Shown: positions 43,821 through 55,198, counted from the stretch's first letter. The stretch is DNA of 64,000 nt from Paraburkholderia sp. C35 (GCF_003121405.1 NZ_QBUY01000012.1:1-64000); one strand, 5' to 3'. Made by a program: numbers and translations. The notes: a model not told the origin generated them from the letters alone.

Positions 43821-44762
43821 GTGACTGCTTCTATTAGCGGAAACGCAAAAGGCACGGCGTCCGCAGCACGCCGCGCGTCGCCGATGGCGGCCATGGCCGA
43901 CCGCTGGATTCCGAAGCTGGTGTTGTCTCCCAGCATCGTGATCAGCATTGTCTTTGTCTACGGTTTCATTCTCATCACGGGTTATCTGTCGCTGTCGACG
44001 TCGCGACTGATGCCTCGCTACGATTTCTCCGGTTTCGACCGCTACGCCGAACTGTTCGACAACGACGTCTGGTGGACGTCGGCGAAGAACCTCGGCTGGT
44101 TCGGCATTCCGTTCATCGCGATCTGCGTCGGCCTGGGTCTGTTTCTCGCGATCCTGCTCGATCAGAAGATCCGCAATGAAGGCGCATTGCGCGCCGTGTT
44201 CCTGTACCCGATGGCGCTGTCGTTCATCGTGACGGGCACGGCATGGCAGTGGATTCTGACCCCGGATCTCGGCTTCCAGAAAGTGTTGAACGACTGGGGC
44301 TGGACGAGCTTCTCGTTCGGCTGGCTCGGCGACCCCGACAAGGCGATTTTCTGCGTCGAGATCGCGGCGGTCTGGCAGTCCACCGGCTTTGTGATGGCGC
44401 TGTTCCTCGCCGGTTTGCGCGGTGTGGATAGCGAAATCTTCAAGGCTGCGCAGGTGGACGGCGCGACGCTGCCGACCATCTATCGCAAGATCGTGATTCC
44501 GAGCATGCGCCCGGTGTTCTTCTCCGTGCTGCTGATTCTCTGCCACATCACGATCAAGACCTTCGACCTGGTCGTCGCGTTGACGGCAGGTGGTCCGGGC
44601 ACGTCGTCGTCGCTGCCCGCCATGTTCATGTACACGTTTTCGTTCAACCGTGGGCAACTCGGTGTCGGCGCAGCGTCGTCGATGATGATGCTCGCGACCG
44701 TCGTGGCCGTGCTCGTGCCGCTGATGTATCTGGAATCGAGGAGCACGCGCAATGCAGCCTAA
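43821..44762 (+). CDS. Sugar ABC transporter permease (GtsB/MalF-like)
   Basis: A 313-residue inner-membrane permease with six predicted membrane segments. The EAA loop is EIFKAAQVDGATLPTIYRKIVIPSMRP (about residues 214-240). The N-terminal 25 residues are cytoplasmic and rich in Ala and Arg. Start is GTG at 43821 with CAGGAG nine bases upstream. It pairs with the next permease, whose start lies 11 bases inside this gene, to form the membrane channel of the sugar importer. The context and sequence type indicate glucose or related aldoses. Confidence 0.9.
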   Translation: MTASISGNAKGTASAARRASPMAAMADRWIPKLVLSPSIVISIVFVYGFILITGYLSLSTSRLMPRYDFSGFDRYAELFDNDVWWTSAKNLGWFGIPFIAICVGLGLFLAILLDQKIRNEGALRAVFLYPMALSFIVTGTAWQWILTPDLGFQKVLNDWGWTSFSFGWLGDPDKAIFCVEIAAVWQSTGFVMALFLAGLRGVDSEIFKAAQVDGATLPTIYRKIVIPSMRPVFFSVLLILCHITIKTFDLVVALTAGGPGTSSSLPAMFMYTFSFNRGQLGVGAASSMMMLATVVAVLVPLMYLESRSTRNAA

Positions 44763-45609
44763 GATGAACATCAGCCGCGCATTTATTTACGCGGCGCTGA
44801 TCCTGTTCGCGTTGTACTTCCTGTTTCCGCTGTACGTGATGCTGTCGACGTCGTTCAAGGACATCGACCAGTTGCGCTCGGGCAACCTGCTGACGCCGCC
44901 TACGCACTGGACGTTCGCGCCGTGGGTGAAGGCGTGGAGCGAAGCCTGTACGGGGGTGCGCTGCGACGGCATGCAGCCGTTCTTCTTCAATTCGGTGAAG
45001 ATGGTGATTCCGGCCGTGCTGATCTCGTCGATCATCGGCGCGTTCAACGGCTATGTGCTGACGCACTGGCGCTTCCGCGGCGCGGATGCGCTGTTCACGA
45101 TGCTGCTGGTCGGCTGCTTCATTCCGTTCCAGGCGATCCTGCTGCCGATGGCGCGCGTGCAAGGCTACTTCGGGCTGTCGAACACGATCGGCGGGCTGGT
45201 GCTGGTGCACGTGGTCTACGGTATCGCGTTCACGACCATGTTCTTCCGCAACTTCTATGTGAGCGTGCCGGCGGAACTCGTGAAGGCGGCGCGTATCGAC
45301 GGTGCGGGTTTCTTCATGATCTTCACGAAGATCATGATGCCGATCTCGCTGCCCATCTTCATGGTGTGTCTGATCTGGCAATTCACGCAGATCTGGAATG
45401 ACTTCCTGTTCGGTATCGTGTTCTCCGGCGTCGATTCGATGCCGATCACCGTGGCGCTGAACAACCTCGTGAATACGTCGACGGGCGTGAAGGAATACAA
45501 CGTCGATATGGCGGGCGCGATCATCGCGGCTCTGCCGACGCTGCTCGTCTATGTGATCGCCGGCCGCTACTTCGTGCGCGGTCTGACGGCGGGCGCGGTG
45601 AAGGGTTAA
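44752..45609 (+). CDS. Sugar ABC transporter permease (GtsC/MalG-like)
   Basis: A 285-residue inner-membrane permease, MalG type, with six predicted membrane segments. The EAA loop is ELVKAARIDGAGFFMIFTKIMMPISLP (about residues 178-204), and the C terminus ends in AGRYFVRGLTAGAVKG, the usual MalG-like tail. The start overlaps the end of the upstream permease gene by 11 bases, indicating coupled translation. The ATPase gene follows after 102 bases that contain a short hairpin. Confidence 0.9.
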   Translation: MQPKMNISRAFIYAALILFALYFLFPLYVMLSTSFKDIDQLRSGNLLTPPTHWTFAPWVKAWSEACTGVRCDGMQPFFFNSVKMVIPAVLISSIIGAFNGYVLTHWRFRGADALFTMLLVGCFIPFQAILLPMARVQGYFGLSNTIGGLVLVHVVYGIAFTTMFFRNFYVSVPAELVKAARIDGAGFFMIFTKIMMPISLPIFMVCLIWQFTQIWNDFLFGIVFSGVDSMPITVALNNLVNTSTGVKEYNVDMAGAIIAALPTLLVYVIAGRYFVRGLTAGAVKG

Positions 45610-45659
45610 TTCATTTTCAATGCGCCCGCCCGATGGCGGTGCGCAACGGTATTCGGCTC

Positions 45660-45679
45660 GCGTCGCCAGCTAGCGACGC
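45660..45679 (+). other. Intercistronic hairpin before the ATPase gene
   Basis: GCGTCGC (45660-45666) pairs with GCGACGC (45673-45679) over CAGCTA. A second foldable element (TGCGC-CCGCC with GGCGG-TGCGCA, one bulge) lies near 45620-45645. Neither has a T-run. They may tune translation or decay between the permease and ATPase cistrons. Confidence 0.5.
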
Positions 45680-45711
45680 ATCAGCAGTACAGAGACTAGA
45701 GGATTCACAGC

Positions 45712-46827
45712 ATGGCAAGCCTTTCCATCCGTGACGTGTACAAGACCTACCCGAATGGGGTGCCTGTCCTGAAGGGTGTCAATATCGACATCGAAGACGG
45801 TCAGTTCCTGATTCTCGTCGGCGGCTCGGGCTGCGGTAAGTCGACGCTGCTCAACATGATCGCCGGTCTCGAGACCGTGACGAAGGGTGATATTCAGATC
45901 GGCGGCAAGACGGTGAACAACCTGTCGCCGAAAGATCGCGATATCGCGATGGTGTTTCAGTCGTACGCGCTGTATCCGTCGATGACGGTGCGCGAGAATA
46001 TTTCCTTCGGGTTGAATATCCGCAAGGTCGCGAAGGGCGAGCAGGATCAGATCGTGGCGCGCGTGTCGAAGCTGCTGCAGATCGAGCATTTGCTGGATCG
46101 CAAGCCGGGGCAACTGTCGGGCGGTCAGCGTCAGCGGGTGGCGATGGGGCGTGCTTTGGCGCGCGATCCGGCGATGTTCCTGTTCGACGAACCGCTCTCC
46201 AATCTTGATGCGAAGCTGCGGATTGAGATGCGCTCGGAAATCAAGTTGCTGCATCAACGCCTGGGTACGACGATCGTTTATGTGACGCACGATCAGATCG
46301 AGGCTATGACGCTGGGCGATCGGATCGCGGTTATGAAGGACGGCGTCGTGCAGCAGTTCGGCGCGCCGCAAGAGATTTATGATTCGCCTTCGAATCTGTT
46401 TGTCGCTGGCTTTATTGGCGCGCCGCCGATGAACTTCATTCAAGGTAAGGTGGTTGAGCAAGGTTCAGGCGTTGGGCTGGAGCTTGATACCGGCGTGAAG
46501 CGCTCGGTGCTGAATCTGCCTTTCGATGGCGCGGTGAAGGGCCATGTCGGCAAGGAAGTGATTCTGGGGCTGCGTCCTGAGCGGATTACGGATACGCGCA
46601 ATGCGCATAATGTCGAGGACGGGAAGCTGCAGCCGATCGAGGTTAAGGTCGATGTGATCGAGCCGACTGGGCCGGATACTTTGGTGTTTGCGCAGGTGAA
46701 TGGCAAGCGCATCGTTAGCCGTGTGCATCCGGGTGCTAATCCCCAGCCTGAACAGAATATGTCGCTGATGTTTGATGTGTCTAAGGCGGTTCTGTTTGAT
46801 CCTAAGACGGAAGAGCGGATTGCTTAA
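45712..46827 (+). CDS. Sugar ABC transporter ATPase (MalK/UgpC-like)
   Basis: A 371-residue ABC ATPase. Walker A is GGSGCGKST (residues 37-45), the Q-loop is MVFQSYALYPSMTV, the signature is LSGGQRQRVAMGRAL, Walker B is MFLFDEPLSNLD and the switch histidine is in YVTHDQIEA. The C-terminal 130 residues form the MalK-type OB-fold regulatory domain (GLRPERI, then PTGPDTLVFAQVNG). ATPases of this group are often shared among several sugar importers. It completes the four-gene importer that begins at 42421. A terminator follows the stop codon. Codons near the 3' end are somewhat less GC-rich than the rest of the operon. Confidence 0.93.
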   Translation: MASLSIRDVYKTYPNGVPVLKGVNIDIEDGQFLILVGGSGCGKSTLLNMIAGLETVTKGDIQIGGKTVNNLSPKDRDIAMVFQSYALYPSMTVRENISFGLNIRKVAKGEQDQIVARVSKLLQIEHLLDRKPGQLSGGQRQRVAMGRALARDPAMFLFDEPLSNLDAKLRIEMRSEIKLLHQRLGTTIVYVTHDQIEAMTLGDRIAVMKDGVVQQFGAPQEIYDSPSNLFVAGFIGAPPMNFIQGKVVEQGSGVGLELDTGVKRSVLNLPFDGAVKGHVGKEVILGLRPERITDTRNAHNVEDGKLQPIEVKVDVIEPTGPDTLVFAQVNGKRIVSRVHPGANPQPEQNMSLMFDVSKAVLFDPKTEERIA

Positions 46828-46862
46828 GGGTTAGTTGGTCTGGTTGAGTTGTTTTAAGGAAG

Positions 46863-46903
46863 GCCCCGAGCGTTTAAGATGCGCTTGGGGCTTTCTTGTT
46901 TTT
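46863..46903 (+). terminator. Intrinsic terminator of the sugar importer operon
   Basis: GCCCCGAGCG (46863-46872) pairs over its whole length with CGCTTGGGGC (46882-46891), with one G-U pair, and is followed by TTTCTTGTTTTT. It lies between convergent genes. Confidence 0.88.
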
Positions 46904-46914
46904 GGCTGGGCCTG

Positions 46915-47535
46915 TCAATGCGGCAACCTGACATCCAGCTTGAACGTCACCAACCGCGCCACAAGAATAAATCCCGTCGCAATCAACACGCTATAAACCG
47001 TATCGAAGTTAATGTAGTCGAGCAGTAGATACAGCCAACAGCCCACCAACGCGCAAGTTGCATAGGGCCGCGAATCACGAAGGATGAGCGGCACCTCATT
47101 ACAGATCACATCCCGAAAAATCCCGCCAAACACGCCGGTCGCCACACCCATCATCGAAGCCACAAACCACGGCATCTGCGCATCGAGCGCGAGCGAAGTC
47201 CCCGAAATACTAAACAGCCCCAACCCCACCGCATCGGCGACCAGCAGCACGCGTTCATTAAAGACCCGCGTATAAGCCTTCAGCACAAACGGCGCAAAGA
47301 ACGAGAGCACGAAGATCAGAATCGGATACCACTGATGCTCGACCCAATAGAACGGTCGCCGATCAAGCAGAATATCTCGAACAGTCCCACCGCCAAACGC
47401 AGTCGCCATCGCGACAAGAAACGTCCCAACGGCATCAAGCCGTTTCGTCCTTGCCTCGATAAAACCTGAGATCGCGTAGGCGAGAATAGCCAGCGCTTCC
47501 ATGATGGCAAGCGCGAGAGTGAGACGAGGAGGCAT
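46915..47535 (-). CDS. Trimeric intracellular cation channel (TRIC/YadS) family protein
   Basis: A 206-residue membrane protein with about six to seven hydrophobic segments arranged as two similar halves. Each half has the family's glycine motif: TAFGGGTVRDILLDRRPFYWV (about residues 45-65) and GVATGVFGGIFRDVICNEVPLIL (about 129-151). Bacterial members (UPF0126) form cation-permeable trimers related to animal TRIC channels; the physiological role in bacteria is not settled. The gene follows the Smr-domain gene on the same strand after 15 bases, so they are likely co-transcribed. Confidence 0.88.
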   Translation of the reverse strand: MPPRLTLALAIMEALAILAYAISGFIEARTKRLDAVGTFLVAMATAFGGGTVRDILLDRRPFYWVEHQWYPILIFVLSFFAPFVLKAYTRVFNERVLLVADAVGLGLFSISGTSLALDAQMPWFVASMMGVATGVFGGIFRDVICNEVPLILRDSRPYATCALVGCWLYLLLDYINFDTVYSVLIATGFILVARLVTFKLDVRLPH

Positions 47536-47550
47536 CGTTGAAAAGCCTTC

Positions 47551-48366
47551 TCAGACTTTGCCGGACGAGGGCGAGGACGATGAAGAAGCGGAAGACCCGG
47601 ACGACCCACCAGACCCAGGCTGCAACAGCACCAGCACAGCGCCTGCGCCACCATCATGCGCACGGGCCTGCGAAAACGCGATGACTTCTTCCTTCTGCAC
47701 GAGCCACGCGCGAACCTTGCCTTTCAGCACAGGCTCTTTCCCAATCGATCCAAGACCTTTCCCATGAATCACGCGAAGGCATCGTAGCCCTTTCTTACTG
47801 GCTTCGCGTATGAACTCGGCCAACGCCTCACGCGCTTCCTCGCGACGCATCCCATGCAGATCGAGCTGCGCCTGGACAATCCACGCACCGCGTCGCAGTT
47901 TCTTAACGACTTCCTGGCTTATTCCCGGCCGGCAATAAGAAAGCGACTCATCGGTATCGAGCAGCACTTCAGGATCGAACTCATCTGAGATCGCTTCATG
48001 GAGCACGGCTTCTTCGTCGAGTTTCGTCTGAAGGGGAAGGGGCTCGGGCGGGGTGCGCGCAACGGACGCCCGAGGTTTCGCACCCAATGGCGCGACTTGT
48101 CCAATCTCACGCCGGAACAGATCAGAATCGGCGGCTGCTTCACGCGATGCTTGCGTCGCCGCAGCCTTCTCGCGTTGGGCGCGTTGCGACGCGCCTTTCA
48201 GTGCGTCGCGTAAGCCGCCGAGACCGGACAATCCCGCGCCAGTCTCGACCAACGGCTTTTTCGGCGAAGCGACAGCACCCGAAGACGCATCAGCGCCAGC
48301 AGCAGGACCAGGCTTCGCATTACGCGGACGTTTCGGTTCACTCGGATGGGGAAGATTCTTAGGCAT
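47551..48366 (-). CDS. Smr/MutS2-type domain protein
   Basis: A 271-residue protein with a low-complexity, charged N-terminal half (Pro, Ala, Lys rich, about residues 1-120) and a C-terminal Smr domain. The Smr motifs are LDLHGMRREEAREAL (residues 169-183) and LRVIHGKGLGS (203-213). Smr domains are nickases or endonucleases acting on DNA or, as now known for several, on mRNA during ribosome rescue. The last 20 residues are a serine/glycine tract ([19 protein letters not shown]). Start ATG 48366 opens MPKNLPHPSEPKRPRN. Upstream lies the trxB terminator. The standalone form resembles the DNA/RNA-cleaving YdaL/SmrA group. Confidence 0.85.
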   Translation of the reverse strand: MPKNLPHPSEPKRPRNAKPGPAAGADASSGAVASPKKPLVETGAGLSGLGGLRDALKGASQRAQREKAAATQASREAAADSDLFRREIGQVAPLGAKPRASVARTPPEPLPLQTKLDEEAVLHEAISDEFDPEVLLDTDESLSYCRPGISQEVVKKLRRGAWIVQAQLDLHGMRREEAREALAEFIREASKKGLRCLRVIHGKGLGSIGKEPVLKGKVRAWLVQKEEVIAFSQARAHDGGAGAVLVLLQPGSGGSSGSSASSSSSPSSGKV

Positions 48367-48384
48367 GGCGATCGAAGCAGGAAA

Positions 48385-48419
48385 ACAAAAAGGGCCGCCG
48401 GCAAACCGCCGCGGCCCTT
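48385..48419 (-). terminator. Intrinsic terminator of trxB
   Basis: Read leftward, AAGGGCCGC (48419-48411) pairs with GCGGCCCTT (48398-48390), with a further inner pairing, and runs into TTTTGTTTTCC. It lies about 100 bases past the trxB stop and just before the Smr gene. Confidence 0.8.
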
Positions 48420-48521
48420 CGAACATCGAGACTCAAAACAAGCGCGGCAAGCGTGCTGCATGCCGCCATTTTACCGATCCGCGCCGAAAACCGGCGACGC
48501 GATCAGTCCATCACGCTCAAA

Positions 48522-49939
<1,418 letters not shown>

Positions 49940-52255
49940 ATGGCAAAAGCACCATACTCCGCGAACGCGCAGGCATTGCCTCACCGCATGTCGCGCCTTT
50001 TCACCGAAATCCGCTGGATTCTCCAGGTGGCGCTCGGCGTTTTCCTCGTGATGGCGCTGATCAGCTACAGCCGCCGCGACCCGAGCTGGACGCACGCAGC
50101 GCAGGTCGACCACATCTCGAACTGGGCCGGCCGCGTCGGCGCCTGGACTTCCGATATCCTCCTGCTTCTCTTCGGCCTGTCCGCCTGGTGGTGGATCGTG
50201 CTGCTCGCGCGCCGCATCTCGGCGAACTACAAGCGCATTACCCGACACGAAGAACCCGCCGAAGACGCGCCGCGCGATAACAGCTGGCTCGCCGATGTGT
50301 TCGCGTTCCTGCTGGTGCTGCTGGCATGCGACGGCATCGAGGCGTTGCGCATGTGGTCGCTGAAGGTCCAGTTGCCGCGTGCGCCGGGCGGCGTGCTGGG
50401 CGAGGCGGTCGCGAAAGGCGTGTCGCACGCGCTCGGCTTCACAGGCGGCACGCTCGCGTTGCTGATCGCGCTTGGCATCGGCCTGTCGCTGTACTTCCGT
50501 TTCTCGTGGCTGTCGGTGTGCGAAAAAGTCGGCGATTCGATCATCAACGGTGGGACGCTCGCCAAACTGCGCCGAGAAGCCGGCCGCGACCGCAAGCTCG
50601 GCGAAGCGGCGGCCGTGAAACGCGAAGGCAAGGTCGTCCAGAGCCGCGTGAAGATCGAAGAACACGAGCCGGTGATGATCGTGCCGCCCGTGACGAAGCC
50701 GGAGAAATCGGAGCGCGTCGAGAAAGAACGTCAGGTGCCGCTGTTCGAAAGCCTGCCCGGCGATTCCACGCTGCCCGCCATCTCGCTGCTCGACCCGGCG
50801 CCCGCGACGCAGGAAACCATTTCCGCCGATACGCTCGAATTCACCTCGCGTCTCATTGAGAAGAAGCTGAAGGATTTCGGCGTCGATGTGAGCGTGGTTG
50901 CGGCTTATCCTGGTCCCGTTGTCACGCGTTACGAAATCGAACCGGCTGTCGGTGTGAAGGGCAGCCAGCTCGTGAATCTCGCGAAGGATCTCGCGCGCTC
51001 GCTGTCGCTCACGTCGATCCGCGTCGTCGAGACGATTCCGGGCAAGAACTTCATGGCGCTCGAACTGCCGAACCAGCGTCGTCAGACGGTTCGGCTGTCG
51101 GAGATTCTCGGCGCGGCGGTCTATGCCGACGCCGGTGCGCCGCTGACGATGGGCCTCGGCAAGGACATCGGCGGCAAGCCGGTGTGCGCGGACCTCGCGA
51201 AGATGCCGCACTTGCTGGTCGCGGGTACGACGGGTTCGGGCAAGTCGGTCGGTATCAACGCGATGATTCTCTCGCTGCTTTACAAGGCGAGCGCGGATCA
51301 GGTCCGAATGATCCTGATCGATCCGAAGATGCTCGAAATGAGTGTCTACGAAGGCATTCCGCATCTGCTGTGTCCCGTCGTCACTGACATGCGCCAGGCT
51401 GGCCACGCGCTGAACTGGACCGTCGCCGAAATGGAACGTCGCTACAAGCTGATGAGCAAGCTTGGCGTGCGTAACCTCGCGGGCTTCAACAACAAGATCG
51501 ACGAAGCCGCCAAGCGCGAAGAGAAAATTCCGAATCCGTTCAGCCTGACACCGGACGAACCTGAACCGCTGTCGCGTCTGCCTAATATCGTCGTCGTGAT
51601 CGACGAACTGGCTGACCTGATGATGGTGGTCGGCAAGAAGGTTGAAGAACTGATCGCGCGGATCGCGCAAAAGGCGCGTGCGGCGGGTATCCATCTGATT
51701 CTCGCCACGCAGCGTCCGTCCGTCGACGTCATCACCGGTCTGATCAAGGCCAACGTGCCGACACGGATGGCGTTCCAGGTGTCGTCGAAGATCGATTCGC
51801 GCACGATTCTCGATCAGCAGGGCGCGGAATCGCTGCTCGGCATGGGCGACATGCTGTATCTGCCGCCGGGTTCGGGTCTGCCCGTTCGCGTTCACGGCGC
51901 GTTCGTGTCCGACGAAGAAGTGCATCGCGTCGTCGACAAGCTCAAGGAGCAGGGCGAGCCGAACTATATCGAAGGGCTGCTGGAAGGCGGCGTGTCGGGT
52001 GAAGGCGACGAAGGCTCGGCCGACGGCGCGGGAACCGGAGCAGGCGGCGGCGAGTCCGATCCTCTGTACGATCAGGCGGTCGAAATCGTCATCAAGAATC
52101 GCCGCGCGTCGATCTCGCTGGTGCAGCGGCATCTGCGCATCGGCTACAACCGCGCGGCGCGTCTGCTGGAGCAGATGGAGCAGTCGGGGCTGGTGTCAGC
52201 GATGTCCTCGAACGGCAACCGCGAAATTCTGGTGCCCGCGCGCGAAACGGAGTGA
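49940..52255 (+). CDS. ftsK: DNA translocase FtsK
   Basis: A 771-residue septal DNA pump that coordinates chromosome dimer resolution with division. Four membrane segments are visible in residues 25-195, then a comparatively short linker (about 200-290), then the RecA-like motor with Walker A GTTGSGKS (about residues 429-436) and Walker [14 protein letters not shown], and a C-terminal gamma winged helix ([41 protein letters not shown]) that recognises KOPS sites and activates XerD. The linker is much shorter than in E. coli FtsK, as is usual in Burkholderiales. lolA follows after a terminator; ftsK-lolA-rarA-serS is a conserved order. Confidence 0.95.
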   Translation: MAKAPYSANAQALPHRMSRLFTEIRWILQVALGVFLVMALISYSRRDPSWTHAAQVDHISNWAGRVGAWTSDILLLLFGLSAWWWIVLLARRISANYKRITRHEEPAEDAPRDNSWLADVFAFLLVLLACDGIEALRMWSLKVQLPRAPGGVLGEAVAKGVSHALGFTGGTLALLIALGIGLSLYFRFSWLSVCEKVGDSIINGGTLAKLRREAGRDRKLGEAAAVKREGKVVQSRVKIEEHEPVMIVPPVTKPEKSERVEKERQVPLFESLPGDSTLPAISLLDPAPATQETISADTLEFTSRLIEKKLKDFGVDVSVVAAYPGPVVTRYEIEPAVGVKGSQLVNLAKDLARSLSLTSIRVVETIPGKNFMALELPNQRRQTVRLSEILGAAVYADAGAPLTMGLGKDIGGKPVCADLAKMPHLLVAGTTGSGKSVGINAMILSLLYKASADQVRMILIDPKMLEMSVYEGIPHLLCPVVTDMRQAGHALNWTVAEMERRYKLMSKLGVRNLAGFNNKIDEAAKREEKIPNPFSLTPDEPEPLSRLPNIVVVIDELADLMMVVGKKVEELIARIAQKARAAGIHLILATQRPSVDVITGLIKANVPTRMAFQVSSKIDSRTILDQQGAESLLGMGDMLYLPPGSGLPVRVHGAFVSDEEVHRVVDKLKEQGEPNYIEGLLEGGVSGEGDEGSADGAGTGAGGGESDPLYDQAVEIVIKNRRASISLVQRHLRIGYNRAARLLEQMEQSGLVSAMSSNGNREILVPARETE

Positions 52256-52290
52256 CGTGCGGCGCTTCAATCATGCGACTGATGGCGGAC

Positions 52291-52321
52291 AGCGGCACGC
52301 ATCGAGCGTTGCCGCTTTTTT
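52291..52321 (+). terminator. Intrinsic terminator of ftsK
   Basis: AGCGGCA (52291-52297) pairs with TGCCGCT (52310-52316) over a 12-base loop, followed by TTTTT. It lies 36 bases past the ftsK stop and before lolA. Confidence 0.75.
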
Positions 52322-52419
52322 GATTCATGTCCTGCTGTTGTCCGAATCGCAAGCAACGCTTTGATGGACCAGATTCAGCGCGAGGGCGCCGAATCCGGTA
52401 GATATAGGGAGAAAACAAC

Positions 52420-53106
52420 ATGGTTGGATCTAAGACTCGTCTTGGCAGTCTGATGCGCACGCTGGCTTTCGGCGCGTCGATGCTCGTCGCGTCGCATGCA
52501 TTCGCAAGCGGCACGGATCAACTGAAGCAGTTCGTGTCGCAAGTGCATTCGGCGCGCGGCGAATTCACGCAAACGGAAGTGCGCGCACCGAGCAACGCGC
52601 AGCAACAGGCGAGCGGCGTGCTGTCGACGCAAAACGCGACGCAGAACAAGGTGTCGAGCGGCACGTTCACGTTCGCGCGTCCCGGCAAATTCATCTGGGC
52701 GTATGAGAAGCCGTATGCGCAATTGCTGCAGGCCGACGGCGACAAGCTCTACGTCTACGACAAGGACCTGAACCAGGTCACGGTGCGCAAGCTCGGCGGC
52801 GCGCTCGGCGCGAGTCCGGCAGCGATTCTGTTCGGCAGCAACGATCTCGACAAGAACTTCACGCTGAAGGACGCGGGCGTGAAGGCGGGCATTGACTGGC
52901 TCGAACTGATTCCGAAGTCGAAGGACACGCAGTTTCAGCGCGTCGGCATCGGCTTTCGCGACGGCAATCTCGAAGCGATGGAACTGCACGACGTGTTCGG
53001 CAACGTGACGTTGCTGAAATTCTCGAACATCCAGAAGAACCCGCCGCTGCCGGCCGACGCGTTCAAGTTCACGGTGCCGAAGGGCGCCGACGTGATCAAC
53101 GGCTAA
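52420..53106 (+). CDS. lolA: Outer-membrane lipoprotein carrier protein LolA
   Basis: A 228-residue periplasmic chaperone that takes lipoproteins from the LolCDE complex to LolB at the outer membrane. The signal peptide spans about residues 1-29 (cut after AFA). Family features are [68 protein letters not shown] (as separate strands) and the C-terminal [16 protein letters not shown]. In E. coli and relatives rarA follows directly; here a LysR/ureohydrolase/permease block of about 3.5 kb stands in between. No terminator is evident at its end, where it meets a convergent LysR gene. Confidence 0.93.
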   Translation: MVGSKTRLGSLMRTLAFGASMLVASHAFASGTDQLKQFVSQVHSARGEFTQTEVRAPSNAQQQASGVLSTQNATQNKVSSGTFTFARPGKFIWAYEKPYAQLLQADGDKLYVYDKDLNQVTVRKLGGALGASPAAILFGSNDLDKNFTLKDAGVKAGIDWLELIPKSKDTQFQRVGIGFRDGNLEAMELHDVFGNVTLLKFSNIQKNPPLPADAFKFTVPKGADVING

Positions 53107-53115
53107 ACACTCTGC

Positions 53116-54030
53116 TCAAACCTGAAGGCCGGGCGATGGATGCGCGGCCTTCATATCGTCGATAAACGCATCGACGATTTCCGTCCGATGCTGCCGCGTG
53201 CGCGTGACCATATGAAACGCGACGCGGTAGCCCATCTCCTGCGGGTTCACCGCGGCAAGCAATCCTTCCTTCACATACGGCGCGGCGAAGTGCCCCGGCA
53301 GATAGCCGAGGTGATGTCCCGACAGCACGAGCATCGCGACGGCTTCCATGTTGTCGGCGACAGCCGTGACGTTGTGCGGTGTCGCCGATGCTTCGGCTTC
53401 GGGCAGCGGATAGCTGCGCCACGCCCATTCGTGCTGCGCTGCTTCTGCGGGCGAAACATCGCCTGCCTGAGCGAACAGTGGATGTCCCTTCGCGCAATAC
53501 GCAAACTGTTCCTCAGAGAAGATCTCCGTGTACTCGAGCGACGGCACGCGATGCCAGAAATAGCCGATGCCGATCTGAATGCGTCCGCTCAGCAGCAATT
53601 CCTCGAGTTCGCCCGGCGATCGAACGAGAATTGAGAAACGCACGGACTCGTCGCGGGCGCGGAAGCGCGCAATCGCATCGCTGATTCGCGCACTTTCCGA
53701 CACCGGCGTGTGCCCGATCATGCCGATTCCGAGCGTGCCGACCAGTTTTCGCCCGACATTTCGCGCCTGCGCGCCGAACGCATCCACAGCGGAAAGCAGT
53801 GCGCGGGCGGCGTCGACAAACTGTTCGCCTCGCGCGGTCAGGCTAAAACCGCTGCGGCCGCGCTCGCACAGGCGATAGCCCAGACGGGTCTCGAGCGTCG
53901 ATAGCTGGGTGCTGATGGTCGATTGACCTACATTTAATGTAGCTTGTGCAGGCGAAACGCCACCCGCGTCCACGATGGCGAGGAATACGCGTATCAGGCG
54001 CAGGTCTAGATCGGTCAGTTGCGAAAACAT
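53116..54030 (-). CDS. LysR family transcriptional regulator
   Basis: A 304-residue LysR regulator. The winged helix covers residues 5-65 (TDLDLRLIRVFLAIVDAGGVSPAQATLNVGQSTISTQLSTLETRLGYRLCERGRSGF in pieces), followed by the periplasmic-binding-protein-like effector domain. It is divergent from the ureohydrolase gene, starting 162 bases from it, the standard arrangement for a LysR regulator and its target. In Pseudomonas, LysR proteins control guanidino-compound hydrolases such as gbuA and gpuA, so an inducer derived from agmatine, guanidinobutyrate or a similar compound is plausible. That remains inference from context. Confidence 0.9.
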   Translation of the reverse strand: MFSQLTDLDLRLIRVFLAIVDAGGVSPAQATLNVGQSTISTQLSTLETRLGYRLCERGRSGFSLTARGEQFVDAARALLSAVDAFGAQARNVGRKLVGTLGIGMIGHTPVSESARISDAIARFRARDESVRFSILVRSPGELEELLLSGRIQIGIGYFWHRVPSLEYTEIFSEEQFAYCAKGHPLFAQAGDVSPAEAAQHEWAWRSYPLPEAEASATPHNVTAVADNMEAVAMLVLSGHHLGYLPGHFAAPYVKEGLLAAVNPQEMGYRVAFHMVTRTRQHRTEIVDAFIDDMKAAHPSPGLQV

Positions 54031-54192
54031 ACGGCAGGATACATCGGTGGGGATCGATGTGAAGTTTTTTCTGTCGGCATTTTATATTGGCCAGAACTGC
54101 ACAAAAATAAGAAATGCCCCGGCGTCGCGTGCTTTGCGGCGGCTGGATCTCACGCTTTTATAAGACGCTGTGCCTTTCATTGGCGAACCACG

Positions 54193-55185
54193 ATGAATAC
54201 TTCCTCGAATTTCGTTTCCCCGGACCTGACTGAGCGGCCGCAGCCGCTGTCGGGCAACGCGATGCCGCGCTCGGGCGGCATTGCCACCATGATGCGCTTG
54301 CCGAATGTCGGCTCGGCGGAAGGACTCGACGCGTGTTTCGTCGGCGTGCCGTTCGATCTGGGCACGTCGAACCGCACGGGCGCGCGTTTCGGTCCGCGCC
54401 AGATCCGCGCTGAATCGGTGCTGCTGCGCCCGTACAACATGGCCACGCGCGCCGCGCCGTTCGATTCGCTGCGCGTCGCCGATATTGGCGACGTGGCGAT
54501 CAACCCGTACAACCTGCTGGATTCGATCGGTCGTATCGAGCGTGCTTACGACGAAATCCTGCAGCACGGCACCAAGCCGATCACGCTGGGCGGCGACCAC
54601 ACCATCGCGCTGCCGATCCTGCGCGCGATTCATCGCAAATATGGCAAGGTCGGCCTGATTCACGTCGATGCGCACGCCGACGTCAACGACACGATGATGG
54701 GCGAGAAGATCGCGCACGGCACGCCGTTCCGCCGCGCGGTCGAAGAGGGCTTGCTGGACACGAACCGCGTCGTGCAGATCGGTCTGCGCGGCACGGGTTA
54801 CGCGGCGGAAGATTTCGACTGGTGCCGCGATCAGGGCTTCCAGGTCGTGCAGGCCGAGGCGTGCTGGAACCAGTCGCTGGTGCCGCTGATGTCGCGTGTG
54901 CGCGAGCAGATGGGCGACGGTCCCGTCTACATCACGTTCGATATCGACGGGATCGATCCGGCGTTTGCGCCGGGTACGGGCACGCCGGAGATCGCGGGGC
55001 TGACGGTGCCGCAGGCGCTCGAAATCATTCGCGGCGCGCATGGGCTGAATATCGTTGGCTGCGATCTGGTGGAAGTCGCGCCGCCGTACGATCCGTTCGG
55101 CACGACGGCGCTGCTCGGCGCGAATCTCGCGTTTGAGTTGCTGTGTGTGCTGCCTGGCGTCGAGTATCGACCGGCGACGCGCTAA
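54193..55185 (+). CDS. Agmatinase/ureohydrolase family protein
   Basis: A 330-residue binuclear manganese hydrolase of the arginase/agmatinase family. All metal ligands are present: GGDH (in TLGGDHTIALP), DAHADV (HVDAHADVND) and TFDIDGIDPAFAPGTGTPE. Agmatinases split agmatine to putrescine and urea; guanidinobutyrase and guanidinopropionase share the same fold and, with a LysR regulator next to the gene, are real alternatives here. Start ATG 54193 (MNTSSNFVSPDLTERPQPLSG) is chosen over a longer frame that overlaps the LysR gene. It ends at a bidirectional terminator, convergent with an NCS1-type permease that may import its substrate or a related compound. Confidence 0.87.
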   Translation: MNTSSNFVSPDLTERPQPLSGNAMPRSGGIATMMRLPNVGSAEGLDACFVGVPFDLGTSNRTGARFGPRQIRAESVLLRPYNMATRAAPFDSLRVADIGDVAINPYNLLDSIGRIERAYDEILQHGTKPITLGGDHTIALPILRAIHRKYGKVGLIHVDAHADVNDTMMGEKIAHGTPFRRAVEEGLLDTNRVVQIGLRGTGYAAEDFDWCRDQGFQVVQAEACWNQSLVPLMSRVREQMGDGPVYITFDIDGIDPAFAPGTGTPEIAGLTVPQALEIIRGAHGLNIVGCDLVEVAPPYDPFGTTALLGANLAFELLCVLPGVEYRPATR

Positions 55186-55198
55186 GTCGTCGAGACAA

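Noticed and set aside
53928..53942. Inverted repeat CTACATTTAATGTAG
   Set aside because: It lies inside the helix-turn-helix coding part of the LysR gene, not in the divergent intergenic region, so it is more likely codon coincidence than an operator; kept only as a note.
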